Source of the DNA: Rutstroemia sp. NJR-2017a BVV2
Taxonomy: Eukaryota; Ascomycota; Leotiomycetes; Helotiales; Rutstroemiaceae
Direction: 5' to 3'
Assembly: GCA_002946415.1 (NCBI GenBank)
Contig: NJPS01000016.1
Span: 248,001-312,000, forward strand
DNA: 64,000 bases
Position 1 is the stretch's first letter. Every line of letters starts with the position of its first letter. Below are positions 36,245 through 47,631 of the stretch, piece by piece. The translations under genes and the position numbers were made by a program. The notes beneath the pieces were generated by a model. That model was not told where the DNA came from. It did not search any database and was given only the letters and a program-made list of their open reading frames with translations.

Positions 36245-37952
36245 ATGCTCACAGCTATTTTCTTCTTGGCGTTGGGGTTTTCCGGACAGGCGTACTCTAC
36301 GCAGTCTTCGCAATTCCATGGTCGAGAATATGCAAACAAGTGCATGGCAGCGGTATGGTTTTCCTCCCATTCTTCATATTGCCACGCTCATAAAGATAGT
36401 GCATGGAGCTTCAGCGGACACTGCAAAGCAAGGTATCCTTCCCGAACAGTACCGAATACGTGTACGAGGAATCTCAATATTGGTCTGCCCAACAGTCTTC
36501 TGCTGTGCCTACATGCAGAATAGCACCTTTAAGTGCTAAAGATGTCTCTCAAGCGATCCTTGCACTCAAGAAAAATCAATGTCAATTCGCAGTCAAAAGT
36601 GGAGGTCATTCTGCTTTCCGCGGCGGATCGAATATTGACGGTGGAGTTACAATAGATCTGCTTCATCTCAACCAAGTAGATGTTTCTGCGGACCAAAAGT
36701 CAACATCTCTTGGTCCCGGGAATAGATGGCTCGATGTATATAGTAAGCTAGATGCAAGGAATCTTTCCGTGGTGGGCGGAAGGGTGGCAGACATTGGTGT
36801 TGGCGGGTTAACGCTTGGAGGTGGGATCTCGTTCTTTTCGAACCGGTATGGATGGGCATGTGACAATGTCATCAACTACGAGGTTTGATTTCCATCTGTA
36901 GTCTTTGTATTCATGAAATTAACTCTGGATAAGGTGGTCCTAGCTGATGGCAGCATCCGAAACGTCAACAAAGCCTCCTATCCCGATTTGTTTTTCGCAC
37001 TGCGGGGAGGGGGCAACAACTTCGGTGTCGTCACTCGATTCGATGTCAATACTTTTCCGCAAGGCCCTATGCTGGGTGGCATGCAGTATTATGATTGGAG
37101 TTATAGATCCACGTTGTTCAAGGCCTTTGAAGAATTTAACATCAATTCGCCAACAGATCCTTATGGTGCTCTCATCCTTTCATTCGGTTATGATCAAGCA
37201 AACGACGTCTATGCTGCAATTACAGACCTCGAGTACGGAAAGCCGGTTCTCAATCCTCCGATCTTGCAAAACTTCACCTCTATCCCTCATCTAGTCTCGA
37301 CAGTTACAATTACGAACTTATCTCAGTTGACAATAGACATCAAGGGTGCAGACCCATATGGGTATAGGTTCGTGTTATACGTCTACTGCGGCTTTCTTTC
37401 AGAACGCTGATGCTGATCCAATCCTCAAATAGACAAAGTTACTGGACCTTGACGATGAAAAACAATGCGGACTTGATGGGAAAAGTAATGGATATTTTTC
37501 AGGAAGTGGTCGACCCCCTCAAAAATCTGACAGGTATTCTCCCTGCAATATCATTTCAGCCCATCAGCACAGCTATGACGTCTCATTTCACTGGAAATGC
37601 TCTTGGGGTTACAGCTGCCGATGGACCGACGACGAGTAAGTCCCATTCATATATTAGAGAAAGGGTTTATTACTAACAGTAACCAGACATCAACCTCGCC
37701 CTAAGGTGGTCTCTCGCTAGCGACGATGATGTGATCCAGAACGCAGCACGTTCCATCATATCGAGATCAAACAACACAGCGCACGCAATGGGTCTCGGAT
37801 TCCGCTATCTGTACCAAAACTACGCTTCGCACGAGCAAAACGTATTCTGGAGCTACGGAGAAGAGAATCTAGCGAAATTGAGAGCAGTGAGCAAGAAATA
37901 TGATCCTGAAGGGGTGTTCACCAAGTTACAGCCTGGTTACTTCAAGATCTAA
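36245..37952 (+). CDS. Secreted FAD-linked oxidase (PCMH/BBE-type)
   Basis: Oxidises a small molecule, with electrons passed from a covalently bound FAD to oxygen; relatives act in alkaloid, carbohydrate and secondary-metabolite oxidation. Five exons, 36245-36352, 36415-36882, 36934-37367, 37433-37635 and 37687-37952, all in phase, give 492 residues. Signal peptide: MLTAIFFLALGFSGQAYS. The FAD domain has VKSGGHSAF with the flavinylated His at about residue 101, GPGNRWLDVY, then GRVADIGVGGLTLGGG (158 on), VINYEVVLADG and GGGNNFGVVTRF. The second covalent attachment Cys of bicovalent BBE enzymes is Val160 here, so single His attachment is expected. The BBE C-terminal segment is present (YLYQNYASHEQ, WSYGEENLAKLRAVSKKYDPEGVF, split here). 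It faces the O-methyltransferase gene head to head, which suggests, but does not show, a shared pathway. Confidence 0.93.
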
Positions 37953-38609
37953 GTAGGCTTAATAGCCTGATATAGTATTAGGAAACGAAGCTCTTGCAGC
38001 GCTCACAGAAGAAGCATAAGTACACTAGATAAGAAATCCCTCCCGCCTAAGCGCGGGGCTTAGGACCCACCCGCAAGGATTCCAGCGCTTCTGCTTCCTA
38101 TCATCTTGTAAATCTCACGCATAGTCTTACACACAAAACATAAATAGGTTAACGTTGGCGGTAATTCGGGTTTCTCTGGCTGAGAGAAGTGCGATTTTGT
38201 TTGATGTGCCGCATTTGTGCCGCAATTGCGCAGACCCCATGTATCTCATCAACGCAAGATGTTGCGGCGCAGCACCAACAGCGCACCGGTAACGCAAGGT
38301 TCTGTAAACGATGAACTCCAGAAATAAATAGTTAATTGTTGGATAGCCTTTCCTCGCTTTCTTTAAGTATATCTGACTGTTTGTCCTATTTGTAGCATCT
38401 GCAATTCTTGTGATTCATTCATTTGGTGCTTCATTTCTGCTGCAATTTTAATACAGTAGGGCCGGGCCGATTCACAAATTGTGAGCTCATCATTATTTTC
38501 TTTAGCTCGACGACGTATATATATACATTTCATTCCCTTCCTTGCTTTCATTTCCATATCATCATCAAAATCTTTGCATCACATTACAGCGACTTAAAGA
38601 AAATACAAG
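37953..38609. other. Intergenic upstream of the pepsin-like gene
   Basis: About 0.65 kb, with the oxidase 3' flank and the promoter of the next gene. A TATATATATA tract at about 38516-38525 lies about 85 bases before the start codon and could serve as a TATA element. Nothing else is seen. Confidence 0.45.
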
Positions 38610-40057
38610 ATGAAGTTCATCGGGTTCGGATTAATTACGTGCGCGGCATGTGCTGCGGTATCGATGCAGACGACGACATATACCACGGAGATCTATTCTG
38701 TCGCGAGAAACTCAGACTATGCGCGAGCAAGGCGAGCCGTGGCAAGGGAAGATCGAATTGCAAGAGAGAGGACAAATAGTCACCGAAGAATCGAAAGCAA
38801 GAAAGATCGAAGAGCAGCTTTGCGAAAGATTGAAGCGCGCGGGAGCAGCCAAAAGAAGTTAGGCGGAACAGAGGGGGGAGTAGAAAACTATCAGTGGTCT
38901 TTCCAAGCCTCGGGAGATGGAAGAGAAGACGAGGAAAGGGAAAGATACGGTACAGGCGTGCCGGCATGGGTGAGTTTTTCTCCTTAATACCACATATACC
39001 TGTGAGAGTGCTAACCAGAAAACAGGACTGGAACGAACTCCTTTACATCACCGACGTGCAAGTCGGGAGCAGCAAGCAAAAATTCCGAACTCTCCTCTCC
39101 ATCTCCGACTCCGACATGTTCATCCCCTCCACCTCCTGCACCAAAACATGCACGCCATCCCACCACCTCTACGACGCCAGCCTCTCAAGCACGCACGTTT
39201 CGAGCAGCACCGTCTTCGAACGGGACTATGCCAGCTGTTCCGTATCCGGCAATCTCACCACCGACACAATCACCCTTGCCGGTGTCTCAATCCCCAACCA
39301 GCAATTCGGCTCTGTGGCTTCCATCTCCCGCTTCACGGACCCGGACTGGGGGAACTTGGAATGGGATGGGCTTCTAGGATTAGCTCGTTCTTCTACGAAT
39401 TCATCAAATGCGACTGGTAATCCGTTTTCGAATATGATCAAGCGGAATCTTATCCCCTCTCCGGTTTTCACACTCCGACTTCCCCGCGGCGACGCCGAGT
39501 CTGGAGTTTTGACTTTCGGATCCGTCGACCATAGTTTATACGAAGGAACACTAAAGACCATCCCGCTTCTCAAGCCCTCCTCTTCCAACCCCAAATCCAA
39601 CCACTACCGTATCCCCCTAACCTTCTTCTCCCTCTCCCGCTCCAAAACCCACAGCCCCCTTCCCAGCAGCGCCATCCTTAGCAGCACCTTTCCCGGGATA
39701 TCACTCCCCAGTTCGCTTCTCTTCTCCCTGCACGCCTACCTCAATATGACGCGCCTCTCCGCCTCCGTCCCGCCTTCGATTCCCTGCTCGCAGCGCTCCG
39801 CGCTGCCGTCTATAACGTTGAATCTTGGCGATCATGCATTTGAGCTCTCGCCGTGGGAATACACGCTTGAGGTGGAGCGGGAGGATCTTGGGGGTCGGAG
39901 ATGTGTTTCGTTGTTTATGGAGAATGAGTATGCGGATGGAGGGGAAGGGGAGGATGTGATGGTGCTGGGGAGTGGGTTTTTGAGGAACTGGATTACGGTG
40001 GTTGATGCGGGGGAGGGGGTGGTGAGATTTGGGAAGGTGAAGAGTGCAGGAGCTTGA
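38610..40057 (+). CDS. Secreted pepsin-like (A1) protein with both catalytic aspartates replaced
   Basis: Exons 38610-38969 and 39026-40057 give 463 residues. Signal peptide: MKFIGFGLITCAACAAVS. Residues about 30-115 are a strongly charged Arg/Glu/Lys-rich pro-region. The pepsin fold follows: YITDVQVGSSKQKF, a Cys-rich loop (TSCTKTC), DTITLAGVSIPNQQFG, WDGLLGLA, GVLTFGSVD, and a C-terminal VLGSGFLRNW. Where active enzymes carry DTGS, this protein reads SISD (Ser145 in place of the first catalytic Asp). Where they carry the second DTG, it reads SST (Ser339). No other Asp takes either position. By known chemistry it should not be a protease; a binding, inhibitory or structural role is inferred. 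The frame is intact and both domains are well kept, so it looks maintained rather than decayed. Confidence 0.85.
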
Positions 40058-40692
40058 GGGAAAGAGAACGAGGGAGATGATCAAAAGGGGGAAATGCGGT
40101 TTTGGGGCGCACGAGTTGGGGTACCAGGATAACATTGCGGATTTGGCGTTCTTGGATTAAGAATGAAACGATTAGCTGTACAGGGGGATAGTGTGGGCTT
40201 GGTAATGTCTACAGGTATGATTCCAGCGTTCGGCATAGAGCTGAGAGAGCGGGGAGGACGCACGATTGATTGTAATATTTATGATGCCATGAACCAAGCA
40301 TCGAAAGCATGGGATATAGTTCACTCTATAGGAATGTCCATATATGAACTTTTTTGAACACAATGTCAAACCTCAGTGTATCTGGATTTTGGCAGGCGGC
40401 TATCGAGGTACATTCGTCTCTTAGCTGGTATACAAAGAGCTACTGTATGCTAATCGTGATCAAGCTAACCTCAGATATCCTCATCACTTTACCGCAAGTT
40501 GTGAAGACACAATTACATCAGCCTTCCTTCCTATGAATCGTCCTAACATACAAATATGAACTAGGAATACATCAAATGGGTGGCAATGCGTTTCTTTCTC
40601 CAGAAATAGATGAAAGTCTTGTACATAAAAGTACCTTTCCAGTGCTACTAGCAGAATCTTAGTGTTGGGGTGAAGTAAGATTCATGGCCCTA
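40058..40692. other. Intergenic between convergent pepsin-like and helicase genes
   Basis: About 0.6 kb of 3' flank for both genes; no further feature seen. Confidence 0.5.
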
Positions 40693-43600
40693 CTAAAAGT
40701 TCTCCAGGAAGTCGAGTTCGTGATCCGTAAGTTGGAGAGCCGGTACAGGGGTAAAAACCGGAGAGGGCTCGACGACCAGTTCGGGCTCCAATTCTTCATC
40801 AATAGAGATCAACAGGTCATCGGCTAAGTTCGAGGTGCTGGTAGTAATGACCTCTACCATAGGTTCTGCAGTCATAGCAACACGAGGGATAGTTTGACGG
40901 ATTCCTCCTGATGAATCTCGCACTCTTTTACCGTCAACGTTGTCGACACGATAGTAAGTTTCATGGTAGACGATATCTTCGGGGTTCGTCTTTGATTCTC
41001 TTTCCACTCTAGCTTGGTCGATAACTTTATCCGCCTGGATGGCATCGAAGTTCTTCCAAGCAGCATGTCCCTTTTCTTTGTCCACTTTGCTTGGTGAAGA
41101 TCTTCTTGTTTTTGGTGGAGACTCTGGGGCAGGAGCATACGCCGAAAGGAAATATTGAAGATCCTCGCGGTTCATCGGTTTGGGCTGATCGTCAACCCGG
41201 AGCTCATCTAGCCTGGCTAGGGCTCGTCTGCATTCATCACATCGACAAGACTGTCCGCAATGACCGCTGCAGTTGTGACCGCAACTGAGCTTTTTTGAGC
41301 AAGGCTCTGTACAGACGAGACGATCATGTTCAATCGGGTGACACTTGTGAGGACATGGATGACCGCAAGTCAAAGTACCGCCGCATTTAGTGTGGCAACC
41401 ACCGCTAAGGTCAGCCCAATGTTCAGGCTCTGCGACGTGGGTGAGATAATTATGGTTCGTACATACGAGTGGAAAGTGCGATGCATATTTTCCCTCGTCC
41501 ATCAAGTGTGTGAGGATTGGCAGCCAGAGAGCTTCTCTTGCCCGTTCACTGCCCGGTTGTCCTTCCTCTCCGCAAATTGTGAGGGCATTACCAAAGAAGT
41601 AAAGACCACGCTGGGCTCGAGATAGTGCAACCACTGTGCGATTTTTGCTCCGCAGAAATCCTACGTTGTTGAAGTCGTTGCTTCTGACGAGAGACAGCAA
41701 AATAACTTCATTCTCCTCTCCTTGGTAGGCATCGACAGTGAATACTTTGAACGTCGTAGCGCAACTCGTCACTCGTTTATTGAGCTCCTTCAGCAGCAAC
41801 TTGCGTTGTCCATTGTAGAACTAAAATATGGTTAGCATGATATATTAGCTGAGATGTTGGTGAAATCGCTCACTGTCAACACAGTTATTTTCATCGGATC
41901 AATGCCGTTGATAACCAGATAATTGAAGAATCCGGCGATCATCTCCGCCTCTGTTTGGTTATAGCAACTCTTGTTCACGTCCTTGCGTTCCAGCCACTTG
42001 TGTCGGAAGAAGAATACGTCGACACCACCCATACCAGGAATGGGCGGACGGTTTACTGTACGATCTAAAACGGACGGATGGTCGTGTAGATCAGAATAAA
42101 ATGGATTCGGTTCGAGACATAGAAGCTCGCGAATCTCCGGAATCATACGGCGTTGTTTATTCAACATTGTATATTCAATACCATTGTTGACTAGTTTTTC
42201 GAAAAGAGATATAGCCATACAGTAGGGATGGGCTTCAAACTGACCAAGCGTAGTGGTTGCTTGTAGTTGGCGATGATCTCCAACGAGTATCAGTTGCTCA
42301 ATGGTTGGCACGATACTTGCCGCCACGTTAGCTTCCAGCGTCTCGGCTGCTTCTTCAATGAGAAGTACACTTGGATTCAGAGCAGCCAACAACCCACGGT
42401 ACTTAGATAATCCCGTCGTTGTACAACCGATGACTTTGATCCCTAGACGATTGACGAGTCGGGTATCGCGTTCCCACTATACTAATTAGTATTGAAGATA
42501 GCTAGGTGCTGAGCCATCTTGACTAACCTTACACATTTTTAGCTTTTCAGTCGATTCCTGGTACTCTCGCAGTTTAACAATAAGTCTTTGAGAGAGCTGG
42601 GCGTAATAAATCGTCTCCCAATGGCGATAGATGGCACCTCTGGAATCCTCGGGTATATCGAACAGACTCTCGTTTCTGGCAAGAATTTTTCGCGGATCGC
42701 GCTTACCAGTACTGCGGCGACCAGGAGCAACACGACCTGTAAGTCCACGCTTGAAAGCCTTCCACGTTCCATATAATCCATCCATGTCGTCCTTTGCTTG
42801 GCCTTCGAGTTCTGATTCCTGTAGTTCTTCGACTTCCTGATCCGGATCTTCAATTTCGAGGCTTGTGTCGACAACTGGAGCCCTTGGCATACGGATTGTT
42901 TGTCCAGACCCGAGCCCTGATTAGAAGTTAGTAGGGGTGGATAATGATTTTGGACTTTCTGTAATAATACGCACACGATACTAGAGGGTCGTAATCCTCG
43001 TCGTCTGCATTTATGGAGCTTGACCAACCAGGTTCGAAAAATGAATCATAATGGTCTTGGCTTATTACCCCAGCTTCCAGTAGGATCTTTGCTGGGAGGA
43101 TTTCATAATCCGTAATAGGCTGAAGCAATTCCAAGATGTTGTAAACCAGTGCATTGTGTAGTTTGTGGGCTCTGCCGACGCCGCAGTCATGGACTCCTCC
43201 CCCTTCTTCCTTGGCCCCTATGCGAAGTTCATACAATGTGCGCTCTGCTATCACTCTTTTACTCTTGTCGTATCTTGATCCAAGGCGTGCGAACTTGAGC
43301 TCAAAGTTCGAGATATGAACAAGCAATTGGTCGAGTGCATGATTTGTCTGCGCAGCAATGATGATTGGGCTATCCCACGTTCTGGTGTTATTTAGAATTG
43401 CCTTGAGCGCTTGCACGGACGTGAAAGTTTTACCAGTACCCGGAGGACCCTGTTCATTTTCAGCCAGCGTTCGTACATGAACTCTTCAATGAAGAATGAA
43501 ATAAGATCTTTGATGCTGCCATGCGAAGCGATGACCATGGAACTGACCTGTACTATGGCTAAGCTCTTAGTGAGCATACGTTCGCAAGCCGCAAGTTGAG

Positions 43601-44699
43601 ATTCATCCATCCCTGACTTGGGAAGAGATGGAAATCTATCCAAGACATCGTAGCTGCAGAGTTCTTCATCTTCATCGCGGGTGAGTGGCTCATCTGGGTC
43701 CAGCCTAGCGATAGATCGAAGGTCAAGGTGAGGTCTTTGTTTCAGAGTGTTCGGGGCGGTTATGTCTGTATTCATTTCGACCAAGTATTTCTGAAAATAA
43801 GGTCTGCATTTGTTAGAACTGCCATTCTTCAAACTCATGCATAGCGTCCGAAAGCTACATACGAATTCTCAGTAGCCAACTTTTGCAACGCCACAAGTAT
43901 ATGGCGATAAGCTTCAAAAAGTCCTAGCCGAGATTGTATCATAACGTATGCTGTAGGTAATATTAACAGCTGAAGCAGAAAATGAGTTCTGTACTAACAT
44001 TCGGTGGGATTTAAGGTGGCATCTTCCACGTCTCCCCAGAATATGTCAATCGTGGGTGGATTGCGATCCAATCCCCCTTCGATAGGCCGTGCTGCGACGA
44101 TGCCGACTTTGCAAATAGAGCGAAACATATCGGTAGAGGGACTTAATGCTACCAGACTACCTGGCGTGAGTCGACTGGACTGCTCCCATCTGATTTGCTT
44201 ACGAGCTCTGTCGGTTGAGAATTCGATTCGAAATGCTGGTCCCAGAAAAGCGAAGAACAACCCTACAAAATGAACCTGTGGAAGTTCAATTGCCATAATC
44301 TCAAGATCTGAACGTGCAGTCCCTACTTACATCTGTGTAAATGCACGTGTCTTGGGTATCATCCATGTCAACGTCTTGTTTGAAAATCGCCACACTTTGC
44401 CGAAGAGGTGCAACTGCATCTTCACGTAGAATCTGGTAGTGGAACCCCAGATATTCTTCCTTAGAAGACCAAGAGCCGTCGAGTTTGTTGTGAGGCAAGC
44501 GTGGATCAAATTCTGGCGCTTTCTGGTAATCCAGAGGCTCTTCCGGGGCGTTTATGTCTTGCCAGGTTACATCTTGAAGTATTTCTTCTCCGGTAGGAAT
44601 CTCGGGTAGATTTCTCCAGTCCTCTCGGAAGTTGATATTGGCATACGTTTTCTTGACATGCTCTCTGATAACTTGAGCGGCAGCGGAATTGTAAGCCAT
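40693..44699 (-). CDS. hrr1: NF-X1-type zinc-finger SF1 RNA helicase, related to fission-yeast Hrr1
   Basis: Superfamily 1 helicase of the ZNFX1/Hrr1 group. In fission yeast Hrr1 works with the RNA-dependent RNA polymerase complex in RNAi-driven heterochromatin; the same role here is inferred from homology. Eight exons on the minus strand: 44699-44331, 44275-43999, 43950-43863, 43803-43548, 43449-42975, 42916-42528, 42476-41874, 41820-40693, all in phase, total 1194 residues. Walker A GPPGTGKT at 331-338, directly after a splice. Walker B VLLIEEAAE (Glu659-Glu660, the EE form of the DEAA box), LVGDHRQLQ, VDAYQGEENEVILLSLVRSN, and VALSRAQRGLYFFGN complete the helicase core. A Cys/His-rich NF-X1 region spans about 961-1016 (CHTKCGG, CGHPCPHKC, CSKKLSCGHNC). 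The C-terminal 170 residues are acidic and not conserved to my eye. The exon 4-5 junction is the least certain. Confidence 0.9.
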
Positions 44700-45709
44700 G
44701 ATGGGGATCGATAGGATTTCTTAATCAGTGTCAGCAATACTTCCACCTTTAGTCACAAGGAAAGATTATCGTTGAGGTTGGAAAAGTGTGGGATGGATCA
44801 TCCTTGAAGGCTACTAGTAGCTGGATTGAGATATTTAAAACGAAGTGACTGACCTATTAGAGGATGTAGATATGAATTCCTTTCCCTAAAACCGAAATGC
44901 GGCCCAGTTTCAACCCTAATATGGCTGATGAAAGTGAATAAGATGGTCTCGCGCGTAGAATTTGAAGTGTAAGAAGGTGAAAAATTATGACTCTACCACT
45001 GCGGATATATTTAGAATAAGTTGAAGCTGAGGTGAACGATGGTTTCCAATAAGATCTCTGTAAGTATCAAGCAAATTAAACGCTCCCAATCTTATGTTTC
45101 TTGCGATGCAACTGATTCCAAGCTGCTTGTTGACATTGTTGATAGGTAAACAAATAAACACTACGAATGCCGCAAGGATAAAAGTTGATCTGAAGAAATG
45201 CGGAAGCTCTGCTACAAACAGGAAGACGTTGGAAGACCGCCGATTCGATTCATGTGATGAATGACCAGAATGTAAAATGGTGCTGAAGTTTGTGATATGA
45301 AGAAAGTCAAGTTCGGGTTGTAGAAGAAAGTCGAAATTCACTTTCTTTGCCGAGAACCTTTCCAACCACGCTACTGGTCCAGCGACGGCACTTAAACTTC
45401 TGCTGCTGGAAAGAACCCATATTAGGGTATACTGAAATAGTGGAAGAGGCGAATTATTAATGGTTAAGGTGAAGAAGAATTTGGTTCTTGCAATTATTTG
45501 AGCGCAACTGACAAGGATTCTGTCATCTCGGATTCTTGCATCAATCCATCATTTCTTTGCTTTTTGTTTGTAGAAAGGAACACCCAGCTCATCTTGTAGA
45601 TTCCAGGCCCTTTCCCAGATATTTCCAGTGAACATCTCTAAATATCTCAAAATAACCGATAAGAAGTGCAGCGAAATGTCCACCTTCCTCTTCTTGTGAA
45701 TCCATTACT
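44700..45709. other. Intergenic upstream of the helicase gene
   Basis: About 1 kb. A 126-codon frame on the minus strand (44985-45365) shows one hydrophobic stretch but no start context or motif and is not called. Otherwise helicase promoter and the 3' flank of the deaminase-domain gene. Confidence 0.45.
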
Positions 45710-47631
45710 TCAACACCCACCTTCAGCTTCACGCCAAGCAAATTTGATATATACAGGATTGCAGTCACCAGTCGTCAGCACAAAACCCACTTTGGAGGTC
45801 TCTTTTTCACAATCCAGCCGCATTTCGTCTTTAGTTGGAATATCTCCTACATTAACGATTTGCCCTCCGTGTGTCAACGTAGCATTTTCGACATTGCTGA
45901 TGGATAAGCTGCCTCCAGCTATGTTTGCAAACCCAAAACTTAGAGACGTGCTGTGCAGTACGATCCGTAGAGGTGGTGTTTCCGCAGATATTGGTTGATG
46001 ATACCGAAGATCCACAGGGCCAATGGTTAGTTCAGGCTTACAGGAGATATGTAAGATTTTGGCGGTGCTTGGTTTCTTCGGCTCAGATATATTCAATTTT
46101 GAGTCGTGCTCGCTACTCTCTCTGAATGCTATCAGAGATGATACAGTGCCATTAGAGACTGAACTATTCGTTGAGGAAGCATCATTACCGCACGATTTCT
46201 CTGCTGCAGCTGGCTTTCGGTTGGATATTGAGGCGGTTGCCGTGGAACACTTCCAGTCTAGCAGATGAGTTCTGCTTTCAGAATCACTAACACCGGTTGG
46301 CATTCTCTGTATAGAAGTCCCAGCCTGAGGGAGCCTTTCCATTTGATTCATCATGCGCTTTGTGATGTCCTGGAACCTAGAAGCCTGATCTGATGTCATC
46401 CAGTGCACATTAGGAATTGTCCATTGAAGATACAGGTGATTGTGGGCATGAGAGACGCGATATTGGCCATGTTCCCTGATGAACAGATCGCAGAGAAAAC
46501 ATGCCGATTTGCTGGATCCAATAGCCCGAGGTGGAGGATCATGCGGGTATTGTTCATAATGAAGAACCAGCTGGACCTCACCATGAACCTGGCAAGGCTT
46601 AGCTGCACCACCTGGTTGAGTCTTAGTGGGAGCTACGCAACACTCAACCTGGATGTTCCTGAAGAAATCACGATGACTAGACTGTGTACTGATTTGAAGG
46701 AAATCTTCGCAAAGCCCTAAATAGCGAGCAATCTTGTCAACTTGTAGAATCTCACGATTTTAATAGATCGCTTGATCAGCCCCCAAGAACTTTAGATATT
46801 CCTCCAGAGAGCCCCTTTCCCCCTGCGATGATATAGAAAAACTCTTCCTGACAGCCGATTTGAGTACCTGGTGTTTTTCTTCCGGGTTTATGGTATCAAT
46901 AACCTTCTTGTAACACTGAGCTAGGTCTTCTAGTTCGCAAAAGAAGCTGGTCATCTCTTCATTCTTGCCACACCCCAGAGACTTTCTCATCTGCTCGAGT
47001 AGTGTTGTGATCCTAGAATGCAATGGACCCTTTCTAGCTTCATTACCGGATTTGCGGGGTCGAAGTCGCTCATACAAACGCTGGGTACTGAGTGATGTGA
47101 CCTTATCCAGCATTTCCTCACAAAAGGTGTCTCGTGAATTCCCTATAAATCATTACATGCACGATATTAAGGGTTATGGATAAAATCGAATTTGGAGGTA
47201 AACTCACCTGCCATGGCATAACCCGCCACAACCTTCATAATACCCATCAACCCTGTTACAACTTCCTTCTGCGGGGTCTTATTCGCAGCTATTCTGATTA
47301 TCATTCTGGAATCACCAACAGCTTTGCCACAGTGCTCCTCGATTGTCGCCGCAGAAACATTTTGGGGGCCCGACTTTCTTTGAGCAAGGAACGCGATGTG
47401 GTCCGCAAGGTGTATTTCCTCTGCGGTCGAAAGCACGTAACAGCTCGATTCATGCTGCTTTCGATGTCGATAATTAACTGGACCTGCAGGAGCACCATTC
47501 CACTTATACAGTTTGGTAATCTGTTGGTGAAAGCGAAGTGCATTGGTTGGGTTCCAAAAGTTTACGTGTACAGACATTCTAGTGATGAGTTGAGGTAGCA
47601 TATAACCAGTGCTCTGCGGAATTGGCAACAT
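45710..47631 (-). pseudogene. Nucleic-acid/nucleotide deaminase-domain gene (OTT_1508-like) with an in-frame stop
   Basis: Exons 47631-47208 and 47142-45710 on the minus strand would encode about 618 residues. One TAA codon at 46760-46762 interrupts the frame after about 269 residues. The same frame continues open for another 349 codons to 45710 and contains the conserved core. No intron with good sites and the right length removes the stop. Downstream of it lie the deaminase motifs: the HGE zinc/catalytic box (His codon 46582-46584) in HGEVQLVLHYE, then SKSACFLC (Cys pair at 46490-46501), then a HNHLYLQW block. These match, from memory, the fungal OTT_1508-like deaminase family. The C-terminal 230 residues are Ser-rich and not recognised. 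The stop may be a true nonsense allele or a sequence error. A single C-to-T change from a Gln codon would explain it. Neighbour of the RNAi-type helicase, same strand. The start could also be the Met at 47577. Confidence 0.65.

Noticed and set aside
44985..45365. 126-codon minus-strand frame with a hydrophobic segment
   Set aside because: No recognisable domain, poor context in the promoter of the helicase gene; could not be supported.
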